Shown in pieces: positions 1-9,050 of a stretch of DNA of 64,000 nt. Below the pieces are notes generated by a model. It did not search any database and was not told the origin of the DNA. It saw only the letters and a program-made list of their open reading frames with translations. The position numbers were made by a program, and so were the translations under genes. Numbering within the stretch: position 1 is the first letter of the stretch; each line of letters opens with the position of its first letter. This DNA comes from Albidovulum sediminicola (GTDB lineage Bacteria > Pseudomonadota > Alphaproteobacteria > Rhodobacterales > Rhodobacteraceae): positions 62,001 to 126,000 of the forward strand of contig NZ_JAOWLA010000001.1 of assembly GCF_025751575.1 (NCBI RefSeq). The letters run 5' to 3'.

Positions 1-515
1 CGGTAGAGCCGCAGGACGGGCGTCGAAAGTTGGGCTTGCAAGGACTCGCCGGCGGCGGCGTCCGCGCAGGCCAGTGTCAGGGCGGTTGGCAGGCCGCGCG
101 CGATGTCGGCGGCGAAGCTCGGGCCGGTCAGGATTGCGACGGTTGCGCGCGGGCAGGCCGCCGCCACGATGGCCGTCGGTCCGCGGCCGGAGGTCAGGTC
201 GATCCCCTTGCAGCAGGCCACCAGTGCGCGCCCGTCAAGCACCGTGGCGTGGTCGCGCACGAAGCCGTCAAGGCGCTGCATGGGAACCGCCAGCAGCAGT
301 GTGCCCGCCCCGGAGAAATCGGCAAGCTGGTCCGAGACGGTGATATTGGCCGGCAGATCCGCCCCCGGCAGCCGCCGGTCGTTGCGCCCGGTCGCGCGCA
401 TGGTGGCCACATGATCGGGGTCACGCGACCAAAGCCCGACATGACCGCCGTTGCGCGCCAGCGCAATTGCCAGCGCCGTCCCGAAGGCGCCCGCGCCGAG
501 GACCGCCACGCTCAT
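1..515 (-). CDS. gpsA: Glycerol-3-phosphate dehydrogenase [NAD(P)+], 3' end cut off by window
   Basis: The N-terminal 171 residues are visible; the C-terminal half lies beyond base 1. The enzyme reduces dihydroxyacetone phosphate to sn-glycerol 3-phosphate for phospholipid synthesis in the cytoplasm. The start at 515 gives a classic Rossmann opening, [16 protein letters not shown], with GxGxxG near residues 7-12. Further in come LLAVP and a CCKGI segment typical of GpsA. The ATG overlaps the tsaD stop (shared TCAT on the plus strand at 512-515), so it is probably translated by coupling as the second gene of a tsaD-gpsA operon. Identity is firm; catalytic residues are not visible. Confidence 0.93.
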   Translation of the reverse strand, partial: MSVAVLGAGAFGTALAIALARNGGHVGLWSRDPDHVATMRATGRNDRRLPGADLPANITVSDQLADFSGAGTLLLAVPMQRLDGFVRDHATVLDGRALVACCKGIDLTSGRGPTAIVAAACPRATVAILTGPSFAADIARGLPTALTLACADAAAGESLQAQLSTPVLRLY

Positions 516-1606
516 GCCTTGGCCCCCTTCTTGCCCGCGCCCAGCATCGGCGCGCTTTGCCGGTCGAGCGGCCAGCGCGGCCGCGCGGGCAGGTCGAGGC
601 CATCGCGAAGCCCGAGGCGGAACCGCTCGATGCCGGCCCAGGCAATCATCGCCGCGTTGTCGGTGCAAAGCGCCAGCGGCGGGGCGAGGAAGCGCACGCC
701 GCGGTCGCGCGCGACGCCCTCAAGCCCCGCGCGGATGGCGCGGTTCGCAGCCACCCCGCCCGCGACGGCAAAGGCGGGCGCTCGGGGCCGCTCTTGCAGG
801 TAAAGGTCCAGTGCGCGTGCCGACTTCGCCGCGAGGACCTCCACCACCGCCGCCTGAAACCCTGCGCAAAGGTCGGCGCGGTCCTGACGGGTCAGACCGC
901 CCTTCTCGGCCACCACGCTGTCGCGTGCCCGCAAAAGCGCGGTCTTCAGCCCCGAGAACGACAGGTCCACCCCGGGGCGATCCAGCAGCGGTCGCGGAAA
1001 AGCGAAGCGCGTGGCGTCGCCCGTGGCCGCCTCGGCCTCGACCGAGGGGCCGCCGGGTTGCGGCAGGCCCAGCAGCTTGGCCGTCTTGTCGAAGGCCTCG
1101 CCCGGCGCGTCGTCGATTGTTCCGCCGAGGCGGGTGAAGTCTTCGACCCCGCGCACCAGCAGGAACTGGCAATGCCCGCCCGAAACCAAGAGCATCAGGA
1201 AGGGAAAGGAAAGCCCGTCGGTCAGCCGCGGGGTCAGCGCGTGCCCGGCCAGGTGGTTGACCCCGATCAGCGGCAGACCCGCCGCGACAGAGATCGCCTT
1301 GGCGCACATCACCCCTGCCAGCACCCCGCCGATCAGCCCCGGTCCGGCCGTCACCGCGACCGCGTCGAGATCGGTAAGCGCAACGCCGGCCTCCGCCAGC
1401 GCACGCTCCACGCAGTGGTCGATCTGCTCGGCATGGGCGCGCGCGGCGATTTCCGGCACCACGCCGCCGAAGTCGGCATGGAGCGCCGTCTGCCCCTCCA
1501 CCACCGAGGACAGGATCACCGGCGCGCCATCCGTCAGGCGCACGACGGCGGCCGCGGTATCGTCGCAGCTGCTCTCAAGCCCGAGAATGGTGATCGTTTC
1601 GCCCAT
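512..1606 (-). CDS. tsaD: tRNA N6-adenosine threonylcarbamoyltransferase TsaD
   Basis: 364 aa. TsaD transfers the threonylcarbamoyl group to A37 of ANN-decoding tRNAs (t6A), working with TsaB and TsaE. The start at 1606 gives [17 protein letters not shown], the family's N-terminal signature. The metal-binding NHLAGH motif has His118 and His122, and a late [10 protein letters not shown] segment carries the conserved Asp. It is slightly longer than the E. coli protein (about 337 aa). An in-frame extension upstream to about 2026 is antisense to hemD and has no family match, so it was rejected. It is the first gene of the tsaD-gpsA pair and diverges from hemD. Confidence 0.95.
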   Translation of the reverse strand: MGETITILGLESSCDDTAAAVVRLTDGAPVILSSVVEGQTALHADFGGVVPEIAARAHAEQIDHCVERALAEAGVALTDLDAVAVTAGPGLIGGVLAGVMCAKAISVAAGLPLIGVNHLAGHALTPRLTDGLSFPFLMLLVSGGHCQFLLVRGVEDFTRLGGTIDDAPGEAFDKTAKLLGLPQPGGPSVEAEAATGDATRFAFPRPLLDRPGVDLSFSGLKTALLRARDSVVAEKGGLTRQDRADLCAGFQAAVVEVLAAKSARALDLYLQERPRAPAFAVAGGVAANRAIRAGLEGVARDRGVRFLAPPLALCTDNAAMIAWAGIERFRLGLRDGLDLPARPRWPLDRQSAPMLGAGKKGAKA

Positions 1607-1691
1607 GGTCCTGCCGGTTGCGCCCCTTGCCTCTGGCAGGTAACACCCAGACAGGCTCCAGACAATCCCGCGGGGCCGGAAGGGGGGCGCG

Positions 1692-2408
1692 ATTACCCGT
1701 CCGACGCTGATCCTGACACGCCCCGCCGCGCAGGCAGAGGCCTTTGCCCGCGCCTTCCGCGATCGCTTCGGGGAGGACTGGCCCGTCATCGCCTCCCCGC
1801 TCACCGAAACCCGGTACCTTGACGCGGCGATGGAGCTGACGGGCTGCACGGCGGTGATCTTCACCTCGGCCAATGCCGTCACCGGCTTCTGCCGCCTGAG
1901 CCCGAGGCGCGATCTGGAGGCACTTTGCGTCGGCGCGCGCACAGCCGAGGTCGCGCGCCGCGCGGGTTTCGCGGCCAGCGAAGGCCCCGGCGATGCGGAG
2001 GGGTTGGCCCGGCAGATCGTCACCAACGGCGGCCACCGTCGCCTTGTCTATCCGCACGGGGCGGAGATCGCCTTCGACATGGAAGGACAGCTTGCGAAGG
2101 CCGGGATCGATCTCGTTTCGACCATCGTTTACGATCAGGTTCCCTGCCGCGCGGATGACAGGCTTCTGGCAGCCCTGGGGGCGGGGACGCCGCTGCTGCT
2201 GCCGCTGTTTTCGCCCGCGTCGGCCCGCCGTGCGGCCGAGGTGATGGCAGGCGCCAGGGCGCCGCTTCTGGTTGCCGCGATGAGCGAGCGGGTGGCCAAG
2301 GCGGCCCTCGCGCTGGACCCGGCGGCAATGCGCATCGCCGCGCGCCCGGACGCCCCGGCGATGCTGGCGACGCTGGGTGCGCTGATTGCCGCATCCGGTT
2401 CGGCTTGA
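1692..2408 (+). CDS. hemD: Uroporphyrinogen-III synthase HemD, apparently with an ATT start
   Basis: About 238 aa. It cyclises hydroxymethylbilane to uroporphyrinogen III, the branch point for haem, chlorophyll and cobalamin. The frame opens with [19 protein letters not shown], matching the usual HemD opening (LLLTRP). Between the in-frame stop at 1641 and the ATG at 1830 there is no ATG, GTG or TTG. The best start is ATT at 1692, behind a purine-rich GGAAGGGGGG about 4 bases upstream. Starting at 1830 would remove about 46 residues, including the whole LTRP motif. Divergent from tsaD and followed by mic60 and hemY. The function is fairly sure; the start codon is inferred. Confidence 0.85.
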   Translation: MTRPTLILTRPAAQAEAFARAFRDRFGEDWPVIASPLTETRYLDAAMELTGCTAVIFTSANAVTGFCRLSPRRDLEALCVGARTAEVARRAGFAASEGPGDAEGLARQIVTNGGHRRLVYPHGAEIAFDMEGQLAKAGIDLVSTIVYDQVPCRADDRLLAALGAGTPLLLPLFSPASARRAAEVMAGARAPLLVAAMSERVAKAALALDPAAMRIAARPDAPAMLATLGALIAASGSA

Positions 2409-2477
2409 ATGCCTTAGCCGGTGGGGACTAGATTGAAGAATGCAGGCGAAAGCGCGCGCAGCGATCGGGAGGCTTGA

Positions 2478-3740
2478 GTGGCAAGAAAGAAGAACTCCGA
2501 AGATCCGGGCGATGCGCAGACGCCAGAGACGCCGGACATCGAAGACGCCGCGCCCGAGGCACCGACAGAAGCGCCCGGAGCCGTCGATGAGCCCATCGTC
2601 GAGGAACCAGCCGTTGAGGAGCCTGCTGCGGCCGATATGCCCGAAGAGCGGACCGAAGAAGCACAGGTTATCCCCGAACCGACCGGAAAACGCGGGGGTG
2701 GCGGTTGGGCCGGAACCGTCCTGGGCGGTGCTGTCGCCGCGGGACTGGGGTTTGCTGCGGCCTATTACGGGCTGCCGCAGGCGCAGCGCGGCCCGGATCT
2801 GCAACCGGATCTGACCGCCCTCAAGGCGCAGCTGGGGGCACAAGACGCCGACATGGCGGCGCTTGAAACCCGGGTCGGCGCGATCGCCCCAGGCGCCACG
2901 TCCGACGACCTTGCCGCCCTCGACGCGCGGGTAATGGCCGCCTTGGCGCAGGCCGAGGCCGCGCGTGGGGCCGTTGCGACAGAGCTTTCGGCACTCTCGC
3001 AACGCATCGACGGGTTCGAGGAACGCCTGGCCCTGATCGAACGCGCCCCGGTATCGGGCGACGGCGCCTCGGCGGCGGCGATCCAGTCCTTCGAGCGGGA
3101 GATTGCCACGCTCAGGGCCCAGATCGAGGGTCAGAAATCCGAAAGCGCGGCCATGGAGGCGCGTGTGGCCCAGATGGCCACGGAGGCCGAAAGCCGTCTT
3201 GGCGCGGCTGAGGAGGAGGCGTCGCGCATCCGCGCCGAGGCCGAAGCCGAGGCCCGGCACGGCCTGGCGCGCGCCGCGCTGAGCCACCTCAGGGCGGCGC
3301 TGGAAAGCGGCGCCGCGATCGACGGGGCGCTCTCTGACCTGGCAAGCGCCGGTGTCACCGTGCCGCCGGAACTGGGCGAGCAGGCGAAGGGCATCCCGAC
3401 AAGCCAGCTTCTTCAGACCCGGTTCGAAAGCGCGGCGCGGGACGCGCTCTCCGCGTCCTTGCGTGAAACCGCGGGCGAAGGCTGGCTTGACCGCGCGACC
3501 GCGTTCCTGCGCAGCCAGTCGGGCGCGCGCTCCCTGACGCCGCGGGCGGGCGACGATCCCGACGCCATCCTGTCGCGCGCCGAGGCGGCGCTCAAGGCCG
3601 GCGACATTGCCGGTGCGATTGATGAAATAAAGGCCCTGCCGGAGGCGGGGCAGACGGTCATGGCCGAATGGATCGGGCTGGCGGATCGGCGCAGATCGGC
3701 CCTCTCCGCTCTTTCGGCCCTGGCCCAGGACGTTGAGTGA
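2478..3740 (+). CDS. Mitofilin/Mic60-like membrane protein (COG4223 type)
   Basis: 420 aa, GTG start at 2478 preceded by GGGAGG. The first 75 residues are acidic and Pro/Glu-rich. One transmembrane segment follows at roughly residues 76-98 (GGWAGTVLGGAVAAGLGFAA and onward). A long Ala/Glu-rich coiled coil runs to about residue 270, followed by a compact C-terminal region resembling the mitofilin signature domain. Alphaproteobacterial Mic60 is known to shape intracytoplasmic membranes and to be encoded beside haem genes, as here between hemD and hemY. The large domain faces the periplasm by inference. Sequence divergence is high in this family, so the call leans on architecture and context. 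Confidence 0.8.
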   Translation: MARKKNSEDPGDAQTPETPDIEDAAPEAPTEAPGAVDEPIVEEPAVEEPAAADMPEERTEEAQVIPEPTGKRGGGGWAGTVLGGAVAAGLGFAAAYYGLPQAQRGPDLQPDLTALKAQLGAQDADMAALETRVGAIAPGATSDDLAALDARVMAALAQAEAARGAVATELSALSQRIDGFEERLALIERAPVSGDGASAAAIQSFEREIATLRAQIEGQKSESAAMEARVAQMATEAESRLGAAEEEASRIRAEAEAEARHGLARAALSHLRAALESGAAIDGALSDLASAGVTVPPELGEQAKGIPTSQLLQTRFESAARDALSASLRETAGEGWLDRATAFLRSQSGARSLTPRAGDDPDAILSRAEAALKAGDIAGAIDEIKALPEAGQTVMAEWIGLADRRRSALSALSALAQDVE

Positions 3741-3750
3741 GGCGCGCGCG

Positions 3751-5238
3751 ATGATCTGGTCCTTCATCAAGATCGTGGCTTTCGTGGCGCTGGTTGCGGT
3801 GCTGACGCTTCTGGCGGGCCGATTGGTCGATGAGGGCAGCGGCCTGCGTCTCATCATCGCCAATACCGAATTCTCCCTTGGCCCGCTTCAGGCCGCGATC
3901 GCCGCCGCCGTTCTGGTGCTCGCGGTCTGGATCGCGCTGAAGGTCCTGGGGCTGCTGGTCGCGACGCTGCGCTTCCTGAACGGCGACGAGACGGCGATCA
4001 GCCGCTATTTCAACCGCAACCGGGAACGCAAGGGCTTCGAGGCGCTGGCCGAGGGCATGATGGCCATTGCCTCCGGCGACGGGCGGGTGGCCCTGGCCAA
4101 GGCGGCGCGGGCCGAAAAATTCCTTGGCCGGCCCGAACTGACCAATCTGCTGTCGGCACAGGCGGCCGAGCTTGCCGGTGACACGCGCCGCGCGACGGCG
4201 ATCTACAAGCGGCTCCTGGCAGACGACCGGACCCGGTTCGTCGGCGTGCGTGGCCTGATGATGCAAAAGCTGGCCGAAGGCGATACCGACACCGCGATGA
4301 AGCTGGCCGAAAAGGCCTTCTCGCTCAATCCCCGCAACGAGGATGTGCAGAACACGCTCTTCCGGCTTCAGACCGGCTCCGGCGACTGGCGCGGCGCGCG
4401 CAGGCTTCTGAGCGCGAAGCACAAGCAGGGCCTCTTGCCGCGCGACGTTCACAGCCGCCGCGACGCCGTCCTGGCGCTTCAGGAAGCGCGGGAGGTCTTT
4501 GACGAAGAGGCCTCGATCGAGGCGCGGGAGGCTGCGATCGCCGCCAACAAGGCCTCGCCCGACCTGATCCCGGCGGCGGCCATGGCGGCGCGGGGCTATA
4601 TCGCCAAGGGCAAGCCGAAACTGGCGCAGCGGCTTCTGGTCAAGGCCTGGGGCGCGCAGCCGCATCCGGATCTGGCCGCGGCCTTTGCCGCCATCGCGCC
4701 CGACGAAACCCCGCAGCAGCGGCTGAAGCGATTCGAGCCGCTGATGGCGGCGCGACCGGATCATGAGGAAAGCCGGCTGCTGAAGGCCGAGTTGAACATC
4801 GCTGCCGAGGATTTCCCGGCCGCCCGCCGCGCGATGGGCGCGCTGGCGCAAGCGCATCCGACGGCCCGGACCCTCACCATCATGGCCGCGATCGAGCGCG
4901 GCGAGGGGTCGCCCGAAGCGGTGGTGCGCGGCTGGCTGGCGCGCGCCCTGACGGCAAGCCGCGGCCCCCAGTGGGTCTGCGACAACTGCCACAACATCGA
5001 GGCCGAATGGGCGCCTGTCTGCGGCAACTGCGGCGGCTTCGACACCTTCACCTGGCGTGAACCGCAAGAGCGGGGCGCCGGCATGTCGAGCGGCGCGGCA
5101 GTCCTGCCACTGATCGTCGGAGAACGCGCGGAGCGCCCGCCGGAAAGCGCCTCGTTCATCGCCCCGGTCGCGGACTACGTCATCGAAGATGAGGCGAGCG
5201 AAGCGGCGGATGATGGCGAGGAAGAAGACGAAAAATAG
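3751..5238 (+). CDS. hemY: HemY-type membrane TPR protein with C-terminal zinc ribbon
   Basis: 495 aa. The start is ATG 3751 (MIWSFIKIVAFVALVAVL) behind GTGAGG; an in-frame TTG at 3733 overlaps the previous gene and is less likely. Two N-terminal hydrophobic segments (about 1-22 and 44-68) are followed by TPR-like helices to about residue 400. Near residues 410-426 two CxxC pairs, CDNC and CGNC, form a rubredoxin-like zinc ribbon, then a Glu/Asp-rich tail. HemY is associated with late haem synthesis, but its exact role is unclear. The ribbon recalls LapB/YciM, a TPR protein with a metal-binding knuckle. Third gene of the hemD-mic60-hemY run, 10 bases after its neighbour. Confidence 0.88.
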   Translation: MIWSFIKIVAFVALVAVLTLLAGRLVDEGSGLRLIIANTEFSLGPLQAAIAAAVLVLAVWIALKVLGLLVATLRFLNGDETAISRYFNRNRERKGFEALAEGMMAIASGDGRVALAKAARAEKFLGRPELTNLLSAQAAELAGDTRRATAIYKRLLADDRTRFVGVRGLMMQKLAEGDTDTAMKLAEKAFSLNPRNEDVQNTLFRLQTGSGDWRGARRLLSAKHKQGLLPRDVHSRRDAVLALQEAREVFDEEASIEAREAAIAANKASPDLIPAAAMAARGYIAKGKPKLAQRLLVKAWGAQPHPDLAAAFAAIAPDETPQQRLKRFEPLMAARPDHEESRLLKAELNIAAEDFPAARRAMGALAQAHPTARTLTIMAAIERGEGSPEAVVRGWLARALTASRGPQWVCDNCHNIEAEWAPVCGNCGGFDTFTWREPQERGAGMSSGAAVLPLIVGERAERPPESASFIAPVADYVIEDEASEAADDGEEEDEK

Positions 5239-5346
5239 GGCTACACACTTCAGCGCGATGGTGCTATCAGCCCGCCCACGGTCCCGCCTAGCCTGCAAGC
5301 GCCGCGGGTCCCCACGTCACGAGGCCCATGCCTTGTGATGGAAAGT

Positions 5347-5422
5347 GCCGGTGTAGCTCAGCTGGTAGAGCACGTCATTCGTAATGATGGGGTCGGGGGT
5401 TCGAGTCCCTTCACCGGCACCA
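5347..5422 (+). tRNA. tRNA-Thr (anticodon CGU)
   Basis: 76 nt including an encoded CCA. The acceptor arm GCCGGTG (5347-5353) pairs with CACCGGC (5412-5418), discriminator A. The anticodon stem CGTCA/TGATG encloses loop TTCGTAA, so the anticodon is CGU, reading ACG. The T-loop is TTCGAGT. It lies 108 bases downstream of hemY and is followed at once by a hairpin terminator. Confidence 0.97.
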
Positions 5423-5430
5423 GTTCCAGC

Positions 5431-5469
5431 AAGAAAACCCCGTAGTCCTAATGGGTTACGGGGTTTCTT
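5431..5469 (+). terminator. Intrinsic terminator after tRNA-Thr
   Basis: AAGAAAACCCCGTA (5431-5444) is nearly the perfect complement of TACGGGGTTTCTT (5457-5469), with a 12-base loop and a short T-rich tail. It starts 8 bases after the tRNA CCA end. Confidence 0.85.
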
Positions 5470-5795
5470 GTTGGTATAATCCCTCTTCCGGTCCCTCTCT
5501 GGGCATTTGTGACCCCCTGAAAACAGGCTTTGGCGCGTTCAGGTCTCTTTCCTAAATCTTTGCAATAAGTTACACGATTCGTGAGGATGTGCGTTTTCCG
5601 GTTTCCGTCCGTTGACGGGATGGAAATGGGTCCGGAGTCAGATCAACCCAAAGCACGGATCGATGCATTTCAGGAAAGATCAGATCTCGCGTCGTTAAAG
5701 CACAAATGCCGCCGGGGCTGCCGACGGCATTTGCACCATTTACCGCGAAGGGCCGGGGCATTGCCCCGGCACCCCTGCATTGCCATTGGCCCGTC
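5470..5795. other. 326-base spacer without a convincing gene
   Basis: The part from about 5480 to 5700 is visibly less GC-rich than its surroundings, and short open frames on both strands lack ribosome sites or family-like sequence. A hairpin CAAATGCCG/CGGCATTTG sits at 5703-5733 and a second, strong one at 5752-5770. I saw no integrase remnant and no repeat of the tRNA 3' end here, so nothing directly supports an old integration site, although the position beside a tRNA allows it. Confidence 0.5.
5752..5770 (-). terminator. Hairpin downstream of clpB, probable terminator
   Basis: GCCGGGGC and GCCCCGGC form an 8-bp GC stem with a 3-base loop, 26 bases beyond the clpB stop on the minus strand. 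It is followed by CCTTCGC rather than a T-run, so it may need Rho or act only as an mRNA 3' stabiliser. Confidence 0.5.
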
Positions 5796-8411
5796 CTAGT
5801 GCAGAACCGCGTCCTCGGGCCTCGGCCGCGACGACTTCGACACCCGTTCGCCGACGATCAGCCCATCGGCCCCGGCGCTGACATGCACCGTGTCGCCGTC
5901 CCGAACATCGCCGGCCAGGATCATCTCGGCCAGCGGGTCCTGGAGGTGGCGCTGGATCACCCGCTTCAGCGGGCGGGCGCCAAAGACGGGATCGTAGCCT
6001 TCGTCGGCCAGCCAGGTCCGCGCCGCCGGGTCGAGGTCCATCGCGATCTTGCGCTGAGCCAGGCGCTTTTCGAGCCTCTGCAACTGGATCGTGACGATCC
6101 CGTCCATGTCGGCCCGCGTCAGCCGGTCGAAGATGATCTGGTCGTCCAGACGGTTCAGGAACTCGGGCCGGAAATGCGCCCGGACCGCATCCATGACATC
6201 GCGCCGCGCCTGGCCGCTGTCGGACCCTTCGGGCAGCTGGCTCAGCGCCTGGCTGCCAAGGTTCGAGGTCAGCACGATCAGTGTCTGCTTGAAATCGACC
6301 GTGCGGCCCTGCCCGTCGGTCAGGATGCCGTCATCGAGCACCTGCAACAGCACGTTGAAGACGTCGGGATGCGCCTTTTCGACCTCGTCGAACAGCACGA
6401 CCTGATAGGGCCGGCGCCGCACCGCCTCGGTCAGGGCCCCACCTTCGTCATAGCCGACATAGCCCGGAGGGGCGCCGATCAGGCGGGCGACCGAATGTTT
6501 CTCCATGAACTCCGACATGTCGATGCGCACCATCGCGTGTTCGTCGTCAAAGAGGTATTCAGCCAGCGCCTTGGTCAGTTCGGTCTTGCCGACGCCCGTG
6601 GGCCCGAGGAAGAGGAACGAGCCCAGCGGCCGGTTCTCGTCGTTGAGCCCCGCCCGGGCCCGCCGCACGGCGTTCGACACCGCGACCACGGCGGCGGATT
6701 GCCCGACCACGCGGCGGCCAAGCTCCTCCTCCATCTTCAGAAGCTTCTCGCGCTCGCCCTCCAGCATCTTCGAGGTGGGGATGCCGGTCCAGCGCTCGAC
6801 GACCTCGGCGATCTGTTCGGGACGCACGGCCTCCTCGACCATCAGCCCGTCTTCCTGCGCCTCGGCCTCGGCCAGTTTGCGCTCGATCTCCGGGATGCGG
6901 CCATACTGCAACTCGCCCGCACGGCCGAAGTTGCCTTCGCGCTTGGCGTGTTCCAGTTCATTGCGCGCCTGCTCCAGCTCGCCCTTCAGGGCCTGGGCCT
7001 GATTGAGCTTGTCGCGTTCGGCCTGCCACTTCGCCGTCATCTCGGCCGAGCGCTGCTGAAGGTCCGACAGTTCCTTTTCCAGCTTTTCCAACCGGTCGCG
7101 GGAGGCCGCGTCGTCTTCCTTCTTCAGCGCCTCGGCCTCGATCTGCTTTTGCAGGATCTCGCGGTCCAGCGCATCGAGTTCCTCGGGTTTCGAATCGACC
7201 TCCATCCGAAGCCGGGACGCGGCCTCGTCCACGAGGTCGATCGCCTTGTCGGGCAGGAAACGGTCGGTGATGTAGCGGTGCGACAGCGTCGCCGCCGCAA
7301 CAAGGGCAGAGTCCGAGATCCGCACGCCGTGGTGCAGTTCGTATTTCTCCTTGATGCCGCGCAGGATCGAAACGGTATCCTCGACCGTCGGTTCCTCGAC
7401 CATCACCGGCTGGAAGCGCCGGGCAAGGGCCGCGTCCTTCTCGATATACTTGCGGTATTCGTCCAGCGTGGTGGCGCCGACGCAGTGCAATTCACCCCGC
7501 GCGAGCGACGGCTTGATCAGGTTCGCCGCATCCATCGCCCCGTCGGTCTTGCCCGCGCCCACAAGCGTATGAAGCTCGTCGATGAAAAGCACGATCTCTC
7601 CGGCAGCGGCCTCGATTTCCTTCAGGATCGCCTTCAGGCGCTCCTCGAACTCGCCGCGGTACTTCGAACCCGCGATCAGCGCGCCCATGTCCAGCGCCAT
7701 CAGCTTCTTGTTGCGCAGGCTCTCGGGCACGTCGCCGTTGACGATGCGCAGCGCCAGGCCCTCGGCGATGGCAGTCTTGCCAACCCCGGGCTCGCCGATC
7801 AGGACCGGGTTGTTCTTGGTCCGGCGGGAAAGCACCTGCATGGTGCGGCGGATCTCCTCGTCGCGGCCGATGATCGGGTCGATCTTGCCCTCTTCGGCCA
7901 TGGCGGTCAGGTCGCGCGCATATTTCTTTAGCGCCTCGTAGCCTTCCTCGGCCGAAGCGGTGTCGGCGGTGCGCCCCTTGCGGATATCGTTGATCGCAGC
8001 GTTCAGCGCCTGCGCCGTGACGGCGCCCGCATCCAGCGCGTCCTTGGCGCGCGTGTTCACCATGGCGAGCGCCATCAGGATACGCTCGACCGGGACGAAG
8101 CTGTCGCCTGCTTTCTTGGCCAGCTTCTCGGCCTCGTCCAGCACGCGCACCAGCGAGGTGTCCACATAGACCTCGCCCGTGCCGCCCGAAATCTTGGGCT
8201 GCTTGGCGACCGCGGCCTCGACCGCCTCGGTCACACGCTCGGGCGCGCCGCCCGCGCGGCGGATCAGGTTGGCCGACAGCCCCTGTTCGTCATCCATGAA
8301 CGCCTTGAGAAGATGCTCTGGCATCACGCGCTGATGCCCCTCGCGCATCGCGATGGTCTGGGCGGCCTGAAGGAAACCGCGCGACCGTTCCGTGAACTTT
8401 TCCATGTTCAT
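5796..8411 (-). CDS. clpB: ATP-dependent chaperone ClpB (Hsp100)
   Basis: 871 aa. Cytoplasmic disaggregase that works with DnaK. The start at 8411 ([13 protein letters not shown]) is chosen because AGGAG lies 7 bases upstream; the second Met follows at residue 3. Visible parts: N-terminal Clp repeat ([16 protein letters not shown]), AAA-1 with Walker A GEPGVGKT and [12 protein letters not shown], a long middle coiled coil (about 405-525), AAA-2 with GPTGVGKT and LFDEVEKAH, and a ClpB small C-terminal domain. Transcribed alone from a candidate RpoH promoter at 8484-8512. Confidence 0.97.
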   Translation of the reverse strand: MNMEKFTERSRGFLQAAQTIAMREGHQRVMPEHLLKAFMDDEQGLSANLIRRAGGAPERVTEAVEAAVAKQPKISGGTGEVYVDTSLVRVLDEAEKLAKKAGDSFVPVERILMALAMVNTRAKDALDAGAVTAQALNAAINDIRKGRTADTASAEEGYEALKKYARDLTAMAEEGKIDPIIGRDEEIRRTMQVLSRRTKNNPVLIGEPGVGKTAIAEGLALRIVNGDVPESLRNKKLMALDMGALIAGSKYRGEFEERLKAILKEIEAAAGEIVLFIDELHTLVGAGKTDGAMDAANLIKPSLARGELHCVGATTLDEYRKYIEKDAALARRFQPVMVEEPTVEDTVSILRGIKEKYELHHGVRISDSALVAAATLSHRYITDRFLPDKAIDLVDEAASRLRMEVDSKPEELDALDREILQKQIEAEALKKEDDAASRDRLEKLEKELSDLQQRSAEMTAKWQAERDKLNQAQALKGELEQARNELEHAKREGNFGRAGELQYGRIPEIERKLAEAEAQEDGLMVEEAVRPEQIAEVVERWTGIPTSKMLEGEREKLLKMEEELGRRVVGQSAAVVAVSNAVRRARAGLNDENRPLGSFLFLGPTGVGKTELTKALAEYLFDDEHAMVRIDMSEFMEKHSVARLIGAPPGYVGYDEGGALTEAVRRRPYQVVLFDEVEKAHPDVFNVLLQVLDDGILTDGQGRTVDFKQTLIVLTSNLGSQALSQLPEGSDSGQARRDVMDAVRAHFRPEFLNRLDDQIIFDRLTRADMDGIVTIQLQRLEKRLAQRKIAMDLDPAARTWLADEGYDPVFGARPLKRVIQRHLQDPLAEMILAGDVRDGDTVHVSAGADGLIVGERVSKSSRPRPEDAVLH

Positions 8412-8483
8412 CGGCACACTCCTATACAAAGCACCCATCCGTCGGCGCCCGCTTTGCGGCACACCTTCCTGGGCCTGAAGTTT

Positions 8484-8512
8484 ACTTGGGGAGGCAGACC
8501 GGCCCCATCAAG
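8484..8512 (-). promoter_or_regulatory. Candidate RpoH (sigma-32) promoter of clpB
   Basis: Read on the minus strand: CTTG (8512-8509), 17 bases, then CCCCAAGT (8491-8484). The CTTG-N17-CCCC pattern fits alphaproteobacterial heat-shock promoters. Predicted transcription start is near 8477, leaving a leader of about 65 bases before clpB, a classic member of this regulon. Confidence 0.6.
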
Positions 8513-8634
8513 TACTTCGCGCGAAGGAACTTCCACGGAGTTGGCCGGAAAATTTCGCCCGGGATCTCATTCCGTGAACCGGATGGTAACCCTGCGCGGC
8601 GATGCTGGGCGCAAATCAGGACCGGAGGTCGATG

Positions 8635-8796
8635 ATGCCCAGCCTTGCCCAATCCGCCCTTGCCACGTGCCGGGCTCTCGCGCACCGGGGATCGCGGTTC
8701 GGCGGCACGCAACTGCTAGCCATTGCCTGGCAATCGCGCCTTCACGTTCCCCGGCGGCGACCGGGACTGTTCGGCAGCCTGCGCAGGATCGCGTGA
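8635..8796 (+). CDS. Unrecognised small basic protein (53 aa)
   Basis: Starts MPSLAQSALATCRALAHRG at 8635, 6 bases after GGAGG at 8624-8628; the ATG at 8632 is too close to that site. The protein is Arg-rich (about nine Arg in the second half), has no signal peptide and no motif I know. Its stop overlaps the next start (TGATG), which argues for a two-gene unit. The codon pattern is less GC3-biased than in neighbours, so reality rests on the ribosome site and the coupling. Confidence 0.45.
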   Translation: MPSLAQSALATCRALAHRGSRFGGTQLLAIAWQSRLHVPRRRPGLFGSLRRIA

Positions 8797-9050
8797 TGCG
8801 CATTCTTTCGGCCCGAATCGTCCATGCGCGAAGGGTCCCGGCCTCCGATCGGATCGAGGCGCTGGTCCGGCTGCTGAGCGAGCCCCGGCCCGGCGCCGAC
8901 ATCGAGCGGGTGGAGGTCGCGGTCACCGCACCGGCACGGGCACGGGATGCGGCGCCTTTGCGGGCGCGCCTGCTGGCGGCGGCGAAACTGGCCTATGCCA
9001 TCGATCCGGGTCTTTACCGCAGCCCCTGCCGCGCGTCCCGCGCCGCCTGA
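8796..9050 (+). CDS. Unrecognised small protein (84 aa)
   Basis: Begins MRILSARIVHARRVPASDRI at 8796, sharing the A of the preceding TGA stop. Codons are strongly G/C-ending, as in true genes of this window. Mixed alpha/beta composition, no membrane segment or signal peptide, no family recognised. The last 37 bases overlap the 3' end of the convergent cutC gene. Possibly a small regulator or metabolic accessory protein, but nothing in the sequence decides this. Confidence 0.5.
   Translation: MRILSARIVHARRVPASDRIEALVRLLSEPRPGADIERVEVAVTAPARARDAAPLRARLLAAAKLAYAIDPGLYRSPCRASRAA

Noticed and set aside
3733-3750. TTG start for hemY overlapping the Mic60-like gene
   Set aside because: ATG 3751 gives the standard MIWSFIK membrane start and has GTGAGG at proper distance.
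5347-5422. Genomic island boundary at tRNA-Thr
   Set aside because: No integrase, no repeat of the tRNA end in the window and core genes on both sides; kept only as a low-interest question.
5570-5761. Minus-strand 63-codon frame in the tRNA-clpB spacer
   Set aside because: No ribosome site, low-complexity composition, overlaps two hairpins; nothing supports translation.
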